Source: Streptomyces sp. NRRL S-118 (GTDB lineage: Bacteria > Actinomycetota > Actinomycetes > Streptomycetales > Streptomycetaceae). From it: DNA of 64,000 nucleotides. How positions within the stretch are numbered: position 1 is the first letter of the stretch; each line of letters begins with the position of its first letter. Location of the stretch: NCBI RefSeq assembly GCF_000716335.1, contig NZ_KL591009.1:120265-184264 (forward strand). Reading direction: 5' to 3'. The notes under the pieces were generated by a model. The model searched no databases. It was not told the origin of the DNA and saw only the letters and a list, made by a program, of their open reading frames with translations. Positions 53,790 to 64,000 of the stretch are shown here, piece by piece. Made by a program: the position numbers and the translations under genes.

Positions 53790-54093
53790 CGCGTGGTCCC
53801 CGTACCGGGTGTGCACGCCCGGTACCCGGGGTACGGGATGTGCCGTCGGTACACGGGGTACCCGTAGGACAGAGACGTGCGGGACGCACGCGCCGTACGC
53901 CCGTGCACCACGCACCGGCCGTACGAGACGCACTGCGGGACGTGGGTACGGCACCGCCGTACCGGCCCGCAGCCCGTACGCAGGGTGATCGGAATGCCAA
54001 CCTGAGCCCGAGCTCAGTAATCTGGTCGCACAACGCAATAACGAAAACGCCATAAAAGCCGCAAGGCTGGCAGGGAGGGGCGCCCTCGCCGTC

Positions 54094-54154
54094 GCCGGTC
54101 CTCGGTAGTGGCCCCCGGGACACATCACCCCGGGTGCTTCGATCGAAGACCGGC
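54094..54154 (+). ncRNA. Long hairpin upstream of pnp, candidate Actino-pnp RNA / RNase III site
   Basis: GCCGGTC (54094-54100) pairs with GACCGGC (54148-54154), and inside it CCCGGG (54114-54119) pairs with CCCGGG (54129-54134), giving a long bulged hairpin 75-90 bases before the pnp start. In S. coelicolor the rpsO-pnp intergenic hairpin is cut by RNase III, and a conserved Actino-pnp RNA motif lies in this place in actinomycetes (both recalled). Membership in that motif is inferred from position and shape. Confidence 0.55.
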
Positions 54155-54243
54155 CCGCACCCAAGGCGCGCTTCTCCGCCACGTCCCCCGCCACACGGGC
54201 GTTCAGGGGACGCAAAGACGACAAGTAAATGGAGAAACCGCTA

Positions 54244-56462
54244 GTGGAGAACGAGACCCACTACGCCGAGGCCGTCATCGACAACGGCTCCTTCGGCACC
54301 CGCACCATCCGCTTCGAGACGGGCCGCCTGGCCAAGCAGGCCGCCGGCTCCGCCGTGGCGTACCTGGACGACGACACCATGGTGCTGTCGGCCACCACCG
54401 CCTCCAAGAACCCGAAGGACCAGCTGGACTTCTTCCCGCTGACCGTCGACGTCGAGGAGCGGATGTACGCGGCCGGGAAGATCCCCGGCTCCTTCTTCCG
54501 CCGTGAGGGCCGGCCCTCCGAGGACGCCATCCTCACCTGCCGCCTGATCGACCGCCCGCTGCGCCCCTCCTTCAAGAAGGGGCTCCGCAACGAGATCCAG
54601 ATCGTCGAGACGATCATGGCGCTCAACCCCGACCACCTCTACGACGTGGTCGCCATCAACGCCGCCTCCTGCTCCACCCAGCTGGCCGGCCTGCCCTTCT
54701 CCGGCCCGATCGGCGGCACCCGTGTCGCCCTGATCCGGGGCCAGTGGGTCGCCTTCCCGACGCACACCGAGCTCGAGGACGCCGTCTTCGACATGGTGGT
54801 CGCGGGCCGCGTCCTGGAGGACGGCGACGTCGCGATCATGATGGTCGAGGCCGAGGCCACCGAGAAGACCATCGAGCTCGTCAAGGGCGGCGCCCAGGCC
54901 CCGACCGAGGAGGTCGTGGCCGCCGGTCTCGAGGCCGCCAAGCCGTTCATCAAGGTCCTGTGCAAGGCGCAGTCGGACCTCGCCGCCAAGGCCGCCAAGC
55001 CGGTCGGCGAGTTCCCGATCTTCCTGGACTACCAGGACGACGTCCTGGAGGCCCTCACCGCCGCCGTCAGGACGGAGCTCGCCCAGGCGCTCACCATCGG
55101 CGGCAAGCAGGAGCGCGAGGCCGAGCTCGACCGCATCAAGGGCGTCGCCGCCGAGAAGCTGCTCCCGCAGTTCGAGGGCCGCGAGAAGGAGATCTCCGCG
55201 GCGTACCGCTCGCTGACGAAGTCCCTGGTCCGTGAGCGCGTCATCAAGGACAAGGTCCGCATCGACGGCCGTGGCCTGACGGACATCCGCACGCTGGCCG
55301 CCGAGGTCGAGGCGATCCCGCGCGTGCACGGCTCGGCGCTGTTCGAGCGTGGCGAGACCCAGATCCTGGGCGTCACCACCCTCAACATGCTCCGCATGGA
55401 GCAGCAGCTGGACACCCTCTCCCCGGTGACCCGCAAGCGCTACATGCACAACTACAACTTCCCGCCGTACTCCACCGGCGAGACCGGCCGCGTCGGCTCC
55501 CCGAAGCGCCGCGAGATCGGCCACGGCGCCCTGGCCGAGCGCGCGCTCATGCCGGTGCTGCCGACGCGCGAGGAGTTCCCCTACGCGATCCGCCAGGTGT
55601 CCGAGGCCCTCGGCTCCAACGGTTCGACGTCCATGGGCTCGGTCTGCGCCTCCACCATGTCGCTGCTGAACGCCGGTGTGCCGCTGAAGGCCCCCGTCGC
55701 CGGTATCGCCATGGGCCTGATCTCCCAGGAGATCGACGGCGAGACGCACTACGTCACCCTCACCGACATCCTCGGTGCGGAGGACGCCTTCGGCGACATG
55801 GACTTCAAGGTCGCCGGCACCAAGGAGTTCGTCACCGCCCTCCAGCTCGACACCAAGCTGGACGGCATCCCGGCCTCCGTCCTGGCCGCGGCCCTCAAGC
55901 AGGCCCGCGACGCCCGCCTCCACATCCTCGACGTGATGATGGAAGCGATCGACCGCCCGGACGAGATGTCCCCGAACGCCCCGCGGATCATCACCGTCAA
56001 GATCCCCGTGGACAAGATCGGCGAGGTCATCGGCCCCAAGGGCAAGATGATCAACCAGATCCAGGAGGACACCGGCGCCGAGATCACGATCGAGGACGAC
56101 GGCACCATCTACATCGGTGCCGCCGACGGCCCCTCCGCCGAGGCCGCCCGCACCACGATCAACGGCATCGCCAACCCGACCATGCCGGAGGTCGGCGAGC
56201 GCTACCTGGGCACGGTCGTCAAGACCACCACCTTCGGTGCGTTCGTCTCCCTGCTCCCGGGCAAGGACGGCCTGCTGCACATCTCGCAGATCCGCAAGCT
56301 CGCCGGTGGCAAGCGCGTGGAGAACGTCGAGGACGTGCTCGCGGTCGGCTCCAAGGTCCAGGTGGAGATCGCCGAGATCGACCAGCGCGGCAAGCTCTCC
56401 CTGATCCCCGTGATCGCGGACGAGGACGCCGCCTCCGACGACGCGAAGGACGACACCGACCA

Positions 56463-56466
<4 letters not shown>
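54244..56466 (+). CDS. pnp: Polyribonucleotide nucleotidyltransferase (PNPase)
   Basis: Phosphorolytic 3'-5' exoribonuclease, and in Streptomyces the RNA 3'-tailing polymerase. Two RNase PH domains are clear ([58 protein letters not shown] and [15 protein letters not shown] ... [32 protein letters not shown]). They are followed by the KH ([32 protein letters not shown]) and S1 ([30 protein letters not shown]) domains. I choose GTG 54244, with SD GGAG at 54231-54234; ATG 54229 would place that SD inside the gene. 740 residues, the Streptomyces size. Its stop overlaps the peptidase start (GTGA). Confidence 0.97.
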
Positions 56467-58632
<2,166 letters not shown>

Positions 58633-58635
58633 GTC

Positions 58636-59091
58636 ATGCGCGCCAAGATCACCTACTTCGTCACGGCAGCCGTCCTGGTCGTCTACTTCGTCCTGGTCGG
58701 CAGCCGTGGCGTGATGCTGATCCAGCAGGGCACCGCGCTGACCGTCGCCTTCGGCGGCGCGGTGCTCGTCCTGCCGGTCATCGGCGTCTGGTTCCTCTGG
58801 AAGAACACGCAGTTCGTCACCAGGGCCAACCGCCTCGCCGCCGAACTCGAAGCCGAAGGCGGCCTCCCCGTCGACGAGTTGAAGCGCACGCCCGGAGGCC
58901 GCATCGACCGCGACTCGGCCGACGCCGTCTTCGCCCGGCGCCGCGCGGAGACCGAGGACGCACCGGACGACTGGCGCTGCTGGTTCCGCCTGGCGGTCGC
59001 CTACCACGACGCCCGGGACACCCCGCGCGCCCGCAAGGCCATGCAGCGCGCCATCGCCCTCCACGAGGGCCGGCGGCCGGTCAGGAACTGA
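58636..59091 (+). CDS. Small membrane protein with C-terminal helical-repeat-like region
   Basis: A 151-residue protein with two N-terminal transmembrane helices (ITYFVTAAVLVVYFVLVG and LTVAFGGAVLVLPVIGVWFLW) and a cytoplasmic part ending DDWRCWFRLAVAYHDARDTPRARKAMQRAIALHE, which has the pattern of one TPR-like helix pair. It follows dapB by 3 bases and is probably co-transcribed. Function unknown. Its last 11 bases overlap the 3' end of the opposite-strand PH-domain gene. Confidence 0.8.
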   Translation: MRAKITYFVTAAVLVVYFVLVGSRGVMLIQQGTALTVAFGGAVLVLPVIGVWFLWKNTQFVTRANRLAAELEAEGGLPVDELKRTPGGRIDRDSADAVFARRRAETEDAPDDWRCWFRLAVAYHDARDTPRARKAMQRAIALHEGRRPVRN

Positions 59092-59635
59092 CCGCGTACT
59101 CCGCGCTCCACGCCTCGACCGCGTCGGCCGCCCGGTCGAACGCCTCGACCCGCGCCAGGAAGTCCGCGTTGTGATCGGTGAGCAGCGTCAGCGGCTCACC
59201 CTCCCCCTGCCGTACGAGGAGGAGGGCCTGCCCCTGCACGGTGCGCGGCAGCCCGAGCCAGCGCACGGGCTGCTGCACGGTCCGCACGGCGGTCGCCCGC
59301 GCCCACGGCACGGTCTCCGTCCGGAAGAACCCGACGCGCCGCACCCCTTCCCGGCTCACCCAGGTGCCCATGCGCAGCAGGCGCAGCGCTGCGCCGATCA
59401 CCAGCGCGGCCACCGCCAGACAGCTCAGCGCGCCCGGCAGTGCCCCGGCGAAGGCGATGATCATGGCAGCCAGCAGCACGAACGACGCCAGGAGGAGGGC
59501 CAGCGCGGCGGCACCCACCCGGCACGGCCCCGGCCGGTACGGACGACGCCACTGGTCGAGATCCTCGTAAGGGAGCGCGACGTCGTCCTCGCTGGTGTCG
59601 AAAGCACTGTCGGCCGTCAGGAAGGGCAGGGGCAC
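59081..59635 (-). CDS. Membrane protein with PH-like domain
   Basis: A 184-residue protein. An acidic N-terminus (EDDVALPYEDLDQWRRPYRPGP) precedes two transmembrane helices (VGAAALALLLASFVLLAAMIIAFAG, ALSCLAVAALVIGAALRLL). A beta-rich domain follows (MGTWVSREGVRRVGFFRTETVPWARATAVRTVQQPVRWLGLP ... LLTDHNADFLARVEAFDRAADAVEAW) resembling the bacterial PH domain of small actinobacterial membrane proteins. Function unknown. Convergent with the upstream membrane-protein gene, overlapping by 11 bases. Confidence 0.8.
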   Translation of the reverse strand: MPLPFLTADSAFDTSEDDVALPYEDLDQWRRPYRPGPCRVGAAALALLLASFVLLAAMIIAFAGALPGALSCLAVAALVIGAALRLLRMGTWVSREGVRRVGFFRTETVPWARATAVRTVQQPVRWLGLPRTVQGQALLLVRQGEGEPLTLLTDHNADFLARVEAFDRAADAVEAWSAEYAVSS

Positions 59636-59730
59636 GACTGATCCTCACTCATACGCACGCTCGATGGGGCTGTGCCCGGTGAGGCTACCCAGCACCTTCC
59701 GGACGGGCCACCTCAGGGTGGCCGAAAGGG

Positions 59731-59970
59731 CTACCGGCCCTGGGATGCCTCGGACTGCTGCGTATGACCGGTCGCCGGGCCGCTCTCCAGCGCCGGGATC
59801 CCGAAGAGCAGCGATCCCGCCAGCCCGGCCACGACGGTCAGCCCGATCAGCGTACGACCGGCGACCTCGGACAGACTGGGACGCTCGCGGGGCGGAGGAG
59901 TGACGTTACTCCGGAAGCGCTCGGCCTCGGCGACGAAAGCGAACGGGACTGCCTCACGCCGGCGGAACAT
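59731..59970 (-). CDS. Small hypothetical membrane protein
   Basis: A 79-residue protein. A basic N-terminus with REAVPFAFVAEAERFRSNVTPPPRERPSLSEVAGRTLIG is followed by one transmembrane helix (LIGLTVVAGLAGSLLFGIPAL) and a short polar tail. ATG 59970 is preferred because AAGGAGGG lies about 10 bases upstream; the frame extends to 60036 without a good SD. Not recognised; it lies between the PH-domain gene and thyX (opposite strand). Confidence 0.6.
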   Translation of the reverse strand: MFRRREAVPFAFVAEAERFRSNVTPPPRERPSLSEVAGRTLIGLTVVAGLAGSLLFGIPALESGPATGHTQQSEASQGR

Positions 59971-60160
59971 GATGTGAGAACCCTCCTTGTGACTCGTGAC
60001 GGACGCTGCTACTGGAACAGACGCATGAAGCAGCACTTTGGTGCCCGGTTTCCACGGATCGGCCGAACAATGTCCCCGAGATCCGTCCGGTCATGGGTTG
60101 TCGGTGCCGGGCCGTAGAGTGGGCGCCGCCCGAGCGACGCAATTGGAAGGACCCCCGCCG

Positions 60161-60901
60161 GTGACCGACACCCCCGCCGCAGACCTCAAGCCCAGCTTCC
60201 GCAGCGATGTGACCGTCGAGCTGGTCAAGCACAGCGCCGCCGACTCCGACGTGCTGTGGGCGGCCCGTGTCTCCACGGCCGGCGAGCAGTCCCTCGACGA
60301 GCTGCGGAAGGACCCGGAGCGTTCCAAGGGCCTGATCAACTACCTGATGCGGGACCGCCACGGCAGCCCCTTCGAGCACAACTCGATGACGTTCTTCATC
60401 AGCGCCCCGATCTTCGTCTTCCGCGAGTTCATGCGGCACCGCGTGGGCTGGTCGTACAACGAGGAGTCCGGCCGCTACCGCGAGCTGGAGCCGGTCTTCT
60501 ACGTCCCCGGCGCCTCCCGCAAGCTGGTCCAGCAGGGCCGCCCCGGCAAGTACGTCTTCGTCGAGGGCACCGAGGCCCAGGCCGAGCTCGTCGAGCGCAC
60601 CATGGAGACCTCGTACGTCCAGGCGTACGAGGCGTACCAGGAGATGCTGGCCGCCGGCGTCGCCCGGGAGGTCGCCCGCTCGGTGCTCCCCGTGGGCCTC
60701 TTCTCCTCGATGTACGCCACGTGCAACGCCCGCTCGCTGATGCACTTCCTCGGCCTGCGCACGCAGCACGAGCTGGCGAAGGTGCCGTCCTTCCCCCAGC
60801 GGGAGATCGAGATGGTCGGCGAGAAGATGGAGGAGCACTGGGCGGGCCTGATGCCGCTCACGTACGCGGCCTTCAACGCCAACGGCCGCGTCGCCCCATG
60901 A
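60161..60901 (+). CDS. thyX: FAD-dependent thymidylate synthase ThyX
   Basis: Makes dTMP from dUMP using methylene-tetrahydrofolate, with NADPH through FAD. The ThyX motif reads RHRVGWSYNEESGRYRE (RHRxxSxxxxSxRY pattern), with FEHNSMTFFISAPIFVFREFMRHR just before it and ARSLMHFLGLRTQ in the C-terminal half. 246 residues, typical. GTG 60161 is chosen for SD GGAAGG and family length. A TAGAGT -10-like box at 60115-60120 may drive it. It sits between dapB and dapA, an order common in Streptomyces. Confidence 0.96.
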   Translation: MTDTPAADLKPSFRSDVTVELVKHSAADSDVLWAARVSTAGEQSLDELRKDPERSKGLINYLMRDRHGSPFEHNSMTFFISAPIFVFREFMRHRVGWSYNEESGRYRELEPVFYVPGASRKLVQQGRPGKYVFVEGTEAQAELVERTMETSYVQAYEAYQEMLAAGVAREVARSVLPVGLFSSMYATCNARSLMHFLGLRTQHELAKVPSFPQREIEMVGEKMEEHWAGLMPLTYAAFNANGRVAP

Positions 60902-60948
60902 GCCCCACGCGGCACAGATGTACGGTTCATCCGCGCGAAGTGTCCGTA

Positions 60949-60978
60949 TTGCGGCGTTCCGAGAAGTTCATCTAGGCT
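60949..60978 (+). promoter_or_regulatory. Candidate promoter upstream of dapA
   Basis: TTGCGG (60949-60954) and TAGGCT (60973-60978) with an 18-base spacer fit the housekeeping consensus. The predicted start (~60985) lies just before a hairpin and about 105 bases before the dapA ATG. Confidence 0.5.
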
Positions 60979-60989
60979 GATCAAACGGA

Positions 60990-61056
60990 CCCGGCACTGC
61001 TTGAACCCCCGAGCAGGCAGTGCCGGGCTCCACCCCCCGCGTCCCCCCGAGGGGAC
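60990..61056 (+). promoter_or_regulatory. Two stem-loops between thyX and dapA (terminator or dapA leader)
   Basis: A perfect 11-bp stem (CCCGGCACTGC 60990-61000 / GCAGTGCCGGG 61017-61027) is followed by a smaller one (GTCCCC / GGGGAC, 61041-61056). They may end thyX transcription, or, if transcription starts at the TAGGCT promoter upstream, form a 5' leader for dapA. A second -10-like TAGCGT at 61076-61081, 8 bases before the ATG, would allow a leaderless dapA transcript. Confidence 0.5.
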
Positions 61057-61089
61057 CCCACGCGCTGAGCAGCGAGTAGCGTGTTACCC

Positions 61090-61989
61090 ATGGCTCCGAT
61101 CTCGACTCCGCAGACCCCCTTCGGGCGGGTCCTCACCGCTATGGTCACGCCCTTCACGGCGGACGGCGCACTCGACCTCGACGGCGCTCAGCGGCTCGCC
61201 ACCCACTTGGTGGATGCAGGCAACGACGGCCTGATCATCAGTGGCACCACCGGCGAGTCCCCGACCACCAGCGACGCGGAGAAAGACCAGCTCGTTCGAG
61301 CGGTCGTCGAGGCGGTCGGCGACCGGGCCCATGTCGTCGCCGGCATCGGCACCAACGACACCCGCCACTCCCTGGAGCTCGCCCGCGCCGCCGAGCGCGC
61401 CGGCGCACACGGCCTGCTCGCCGTCACGCCGTACTACAACAAGCCCCCGCAAGAGGGCCTGCTCCGCCACTTCACCGCCATCGCGGACGCCACCGGCCTC
61501 CCGGTGATGCTGTACGACATCCCCGGCCGCAGCGGCGTCCCCATCGACACCGAGACGATCGTCCGCCTCGCCGACCACCCCCGGATCGTCGCCAACAAGG
61601 ACGCCAAGGGGGACCTCGGCCGGGCCAGCTGGGCCATCGCCCGCAGCGGTCTCGCCTGGTACTCCGGCGACGACATGCTCAACCTCCCGCTGCTCTCCGT
61701 CGGCGCCTGCGGTTTCGTCTCGGTCGTCAGCCACGTCGTGACCCCGGAGCTGCGGGCCCTCCTCGACGCCCACCTCACCGGTGACGTCCAGAAGGCCACC
61801 GAGATCCACCAGCAGCTGCTCCCGGTCTTCACCGGCATGTTCCGTACGCAGGGCGTGATCACCACCAAGGCGGCCCTCGCCCTCCTGGGCCTCCCGGCCG
61901 GCCCCCTCCGCCTGCCGCTCGTGGAGCTCTCGCCGGAGGAAACCGCACAGCTCAAGATCGACCTCGCCGCGGGCGGGGTAGAGCTGTAG
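61090..61989 (+). CDS. dapA: 4-hydroxy-tetrahydrodipicolinate synthase
   Basis: Condenses pyruvate with aspartate semialdehyde at the lysine/DAP branch point. TIM-barrel motifs: GLIISGTTGESPTTSDAEK, VVAGIGTNDTRHSLELARAAERAGAHGLLAVTPYYNKPPQEGL (the YY pair of the active site), and the Schiff-base lysine in RIVANKDAKGDLG. 299 residues from ATG 61090, the usual start; GTG 61081 is possible and neither has a strong SD. Confidence 0.96.
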   Translation: MAPISTPQTPFGRVLTAMVTPFTADGALDLDGAQRLATHLVDAGNDGLIISGTTGESPTTSDAEKDQLVRAVVEAVGDRAHVVAGIGTNDTRHSLELARAAERAGAHGLLAVTPYYNKPPQEGLLRHFTAIADATGLPVMLYDIPGRSGVPIDTETIVRLADHPRIVANKDAKGDLGRASWAIARSGLAWYSGDDMLNLPLLSVGACGFVSVVSHVVTPELRALLDAHLTGDVQKATEIHQQLLPVFTGMFRTQGVITTKAALALLGLPAGPLRLPLVELSPEETAQLKIDLAAGGVEL

Positions 61990-62117
61990 CCACAGACTTC
62001 ATAACTGAATAGACGATCAACTGAATACGAGATCAACCCAAGACAACAGCAAGTGCACGAATGTCACGCGCGCCACGTGCCCAAGCGGTACGTGGCGTGT
62101 GTGGTGAGGAGAGTCTT

Positions 62118-63803
62118 TTGAGTCATCCGCATCCTGAACTGGGCGCGCCCCCGAAGCTGCCCAAGGGCGGCCTGCGCGTCACCCCGCTCGGAGGTCTCGG
62201 CGAGATCGGCCGGAACATGACCGTCTTCGAGTACGACGGCCGGCTGCTGATCGTCGACTGCGGTGTCCTGTTCCCCGAGGAGGAGCAGCCCGGCATCGAC
62301 CTGATCCTGCCCGACTTCACCACGGTCCGTGACCGCCTCGACGACATCGAGGGCATCGTCCTCACCCATGGTCACGAGGACCACATCGGTGGTGTCCCGT
62401 TCCTGCTCCGGCTGAAGCCGGACATCCCGCTGATCGGCTCCAAGCTGACCCTCGCCCTGATCGAGGCCAAGCTCCAGGAGCACCGCATCCGCCCCTACAC
62501 CCTCGAGGTCGCCGAGGGGCAGCGGGAGCGGCTCGGCCCGTTCGACTGCGAGTTCATCGCGGTCAACCACTCCATCCCGGACGCCCTGGCCGTGGCCATC
62601 CGCACCCCCGCGGGGATGGTCGTGCACACCGGCGACTTCAAGATGGACCAGCTGCCGCTGGACAACCGCCTCACCGACCTGCACGCGTTCGCCCGCCTCA
62701 GCGAGGAGGGCATCGACCTCCTGCTGTCGGACTCCACGAACGCCGAGGTCCCGGGCTTCACCGCGCACGAGCGCGACATCTCCAACGTCATGCGGACGGT
62801 CTTCGCGGGCGCCCAGAAGCGGATCATCGTGGCCAGCTTCGCCAGCCACGTCCACCGCATCCAGCAGATCCTCGACGCGGCGCACGAGTACGGCCGCCGG
62901 GTCGCCTTCGTGGGCCGGTCGATGGTCCGCAACATGGGCATCGCCCGCGACCTGGGCTACCTGCGCGTCCCGCCGGGCCTGGTCGTCGACGTCAAGACGC
63001 TCGACGACCTCCCCGACCACGAGATCGTGCTCGTCTGCACGGGCTCCCAGGGCGAACCGATGGCGGCCCTGTCCCGCATGGCCAACCGGGACCACCAGAT
63101 CCGCATCGTCCAGGGCGACACGGTGATCCTGGCGTCGTCCCTCATCCCGGGCAACGAGAACGCGGTCTACCGCGTGATCAACGGCCTCACCCGCTGGGGC
63201 GCCAACGTCGTCCACAAGGGCAACGCCAAGGTCCACGTCTCGGGCCACGCCTCGGCCGGCGAGCTGCTGTACTTCTACAACATCTGCAAGCCGCGCAACC
63301 TCATGCCGGTCCACGGCGAATGGCGCCACCTGCGCGCCAACGCCGAGCTCGGTGCGCTGACGGGTGTCCCCAAGGACCACATCGTCATCGCGGAGGACGG
63401 CGTCGTGGTCGACCTGGTCGACGGCCGCGCCCGCATCGTCGGCAAGGTCCAGGCCGGGTACGTGTACGTCGACGGCCTCTCGGTCGGCGACGTCACCGAG
63501 ACCTCGCTGAAGGACCGCCGCATCCTGGGCGAAGAGGGCATCATCTCGGTGTTCGTCGTGGTGGACTCCACGACCGGCAAGATCACCGGAGGCCCGCACA
63601 TCCACGCCCGCGGCTCCGGTATCGAGGACAACGCGTTCGACGCGGTCATCCCGAGGATCCAGGACGCCCTGTCCCGCTCGGCCGCCGACGGCGTCGCGGA
63701 ACCGCACCAGCTCCAGCAGCTGATCCGCCGCACGATCGGCAAGTGGGTCTCCGACACCTACCGTCGCCGGCCGATGATCCTCCCTGTGGTCGTGGAGGTC
63801 TGA
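62118..63803 (+). CDS. rnj: Ribonuclease J
   Basis: Metallo-beta-lactamase-fold ribonuclease with endo- and 5'-3' exonuclease activity, acting in rRNA maturation and mRNA decay. The zinc motif THGHEDHIGG and the sequence LRVTPLGGLGEIGRNMTVFEYDGRLLIVDCGVLFPEEEQPG are characteristic. The beta-CASP part (VASFASHVHRIQQILDAA, CTGSQGEPMAALSRMA, VHVSGHASAGELL, MPVHGEWRHL) and the C-terminal QLIRRTIGKWVSDTYRRRPMILPVVVEV complete it. The start is TTG 62118 (SD GAGGAGAG), giving 561 residues, the Streptomyces length; a frame opening at 62061 has no SD. Confidence 0.96.
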   Translation: MSHPHPELGAPPKLPKGGLRVTPLGGLGEIGRNMTVFEYDGRLLIVDCGVLFPEEEQPGIDLILPDFTTVRDRLDDIEGIVLTHGHEDHIGGVPFLLRLKPDIPLIGSKLTLALIEAKLQEHRIRPYTLEVAEGQRERLGPFDCEFIAVNHSIPDALAVAIRTPAGMVVHTGDFKMDQLPLDNRLTDLHAFARLSEEGIDLLLSDSTNAEVPGFTAHERDISNVMRTVFAGAQKRIIVASFASHVHRIQQILDAAHEYGRRVAFVGRSMVRNMGIARDLGYLRVPPGLVVDVKTLDDLPDHEIVLVCTGSQGEPMAALSRMANRDHQIRIVQGDTVILASSLIPGNENAVYRVINGLTRWGANVVHKGNAKVHVSGHASAGELLYFYNICKPRNLMPVHGEWRHLRANAELGALTGVPKDHIVIAEDGVVVDLVDGRARIVGKVQAGYVYVDGLSVGDVTETSLKDRRILGEEGIISVFVVVDSTTGKITGGPHIHARGSGIEDNAFDAVIPRIQDALSRSAADGVAEPHQLQQLIRRTIGKWVSDTYRRRPMILPVVVEV

Positions 63804-63864
63804 CGGTCCGTCGGACCGTCCTCCGGAGCGGGGAGCCCCGATTTGCATCGGGGCTCCCCGCTCC
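63802..63864 (+). terminator. Double hairpin terminator of rnj
   Basis: A short hairpin at 63802-63820 (GACGGTCC / GGACCGTC) overlaps the stop codon. It is followed by a perfect 18-bp stem (63825-63842 with 63847-63864, loop TTGC), one of the strongest hairpins in the window. Confidence 0.9.
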
Positions 63865-63941
63865 AGTACGTTTACGGCTCCGCCCGACGGGGACCCGCCG
63901 CAGCAGTGCGCCGACGAAGGTCTCCGGAGGACCGGGAAAAC

Positions 63942-64000
63942 CGACCGAGAATCTCTGATAAAGTCGGTCGAGCCCGAAAGGGAGCCGAAAGGCAAAGGCC
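63942..64000 (+). promoter_or_regulatory. Possible 5' leader of an rRNA operon (cut by the window edge)
   Basis: From ~63952 the sequence CTGATAAAGTCGG followed by purine-rich CCGAAAGGG and GAAAGGCAAAGG blocks resembles the antitermination/processing leader I recall in front of Streptomyces 16S rRNA genes. It also contains a CGACCG/CGGTCG pairing at 63942-63970. The 16S gene itself would lie beyond the window, so this is a resemblance call. Confidence 0.4.

Larger units (their letters stand above)
53683..54243. other. Structured rpsO-pnp intergenic region
   Basis: This 560-bp region holds, in order, the rpsO terminator (53692-53728), a 9-bp tandem repeat and GTAC-rich low-complexity stretch (about 53745-53990), an A-rich patch around 54020-54060 that may hold the pnp promoter, and a long hairpin (54094-54154). 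A frame open through the repeats is low-complexity (repeated Val-Thr-Arg) and overlaps the terminator, so I do not call it a gene. Confidence 0.6.

Noticed and set aside
53689..53988. 99-codon open frame between rpsO and pnp
   Set aside because: It overlaps the rpsO terminator, has no SD, and is mostly repeated Val-Thr-Arg and Thr-Arg-Gly from DNA repeats.
59081..59091. 11-bp tail-to-tail overlap of two genes as a possible frameshift or error
   Set aside because: Both genes have intact, plausible C-termini, and short convergent overlaps are common here; nothing indicates a sequencing error.

Overview
The window is very high-GC DNA with strong G/C bias at third codon positions, frequent GTG/TTG starts, ATGA-type gene overlaps and terminator hairpins lacking long T-tracts. 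With the protein set (PNPase, IF2 with an Ala/Pro/Gly-rich N-terminus, RNase J with a TTG start, ThyX, a BldB-family DUF397 protein, an actinobacterial type VII secretion system), this points to a Streptomyces chromosome, in the conserved core rather than on an island. All assignments rest on reading the translations, recalled family motifs and recalled Streptomyces gene order; no database search was done.

Layout: (1) 1-4.9 kb: the 3' end of an unidentified gene, a large acyl-CoA dehydrogenase, a stand-alone EPSP synthase (AroA) paralogue with an unusual PEP-site loop, and a putative lipoprotein. (2) 4.9-12.1 kb: dxr, a site-2 protease and ispG (two MEP isoprenoid enzymes around an intramembrane protease), two GNAT acetyltransferases and proS. 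(3) 12.1-15.3 kb, minus strand: a slipin-type SPFH protein, a degenerate aminoglycoside-phosphotransferase-fold protein, a DUF4439 ferritin-like protein and a Tat-type lipoprotein. (4) 15.4-22.4 kb: the translation cluster rimP-nusA-ylxR-infB-ylxP-rbfA-truB. (5) 22.6-27.2 kb: a 1175-residue protein joining a trypsin-like fold lacking two catalytic residues to a P-loop NTPase, then ribF. (6) 27.2-33.0 kb, minus strand: a five-gene oligopeptide-type ABC importer behind a good promoter. (7) 33.2-53.2 kb: a complete type VII (ESX) secretion locus with an EspI-like MinD ATPase, a BldB-family regulator, EccE, EccB, two mycosins, four Esx-like or helical substrates or partners, a three-ATPase EccC and EccD. 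(8) 53.4-63.8 kb: rpsO-pnp with a structured intergenic region, an M16 peptidase, dapB, small membrane proteins, thyX, dapA and rnj. The last ~60 bases resemble the leader of a Streptomyces rRNA operon.

Functional themes: ribosome assembly and RNA turnover (rimP, nusA, infB, rbfA, truB, rpsO, pnp, rnj), lysine/diaminopimelate synthesis (dapA, dapB), thymidylate synthesis (thyX), flavin cofactors (ribF, needed by the flavin-dependent ThyX) and protein secretion during development (ESX locus plus BldB-like protein). Most of the window is ordinary core genome. Least explained are the pseudoprotease-NTPase fusion (22.6-26.2 kb), the degenerate kinase (13.2-14.1 kb), the chain of three overlapping mini-ORFs plus hairpin before infB (17.4-17.5 kb), the AroA paralogue, and the uncharacterised partners and lower-GC segment of the ESX locus.
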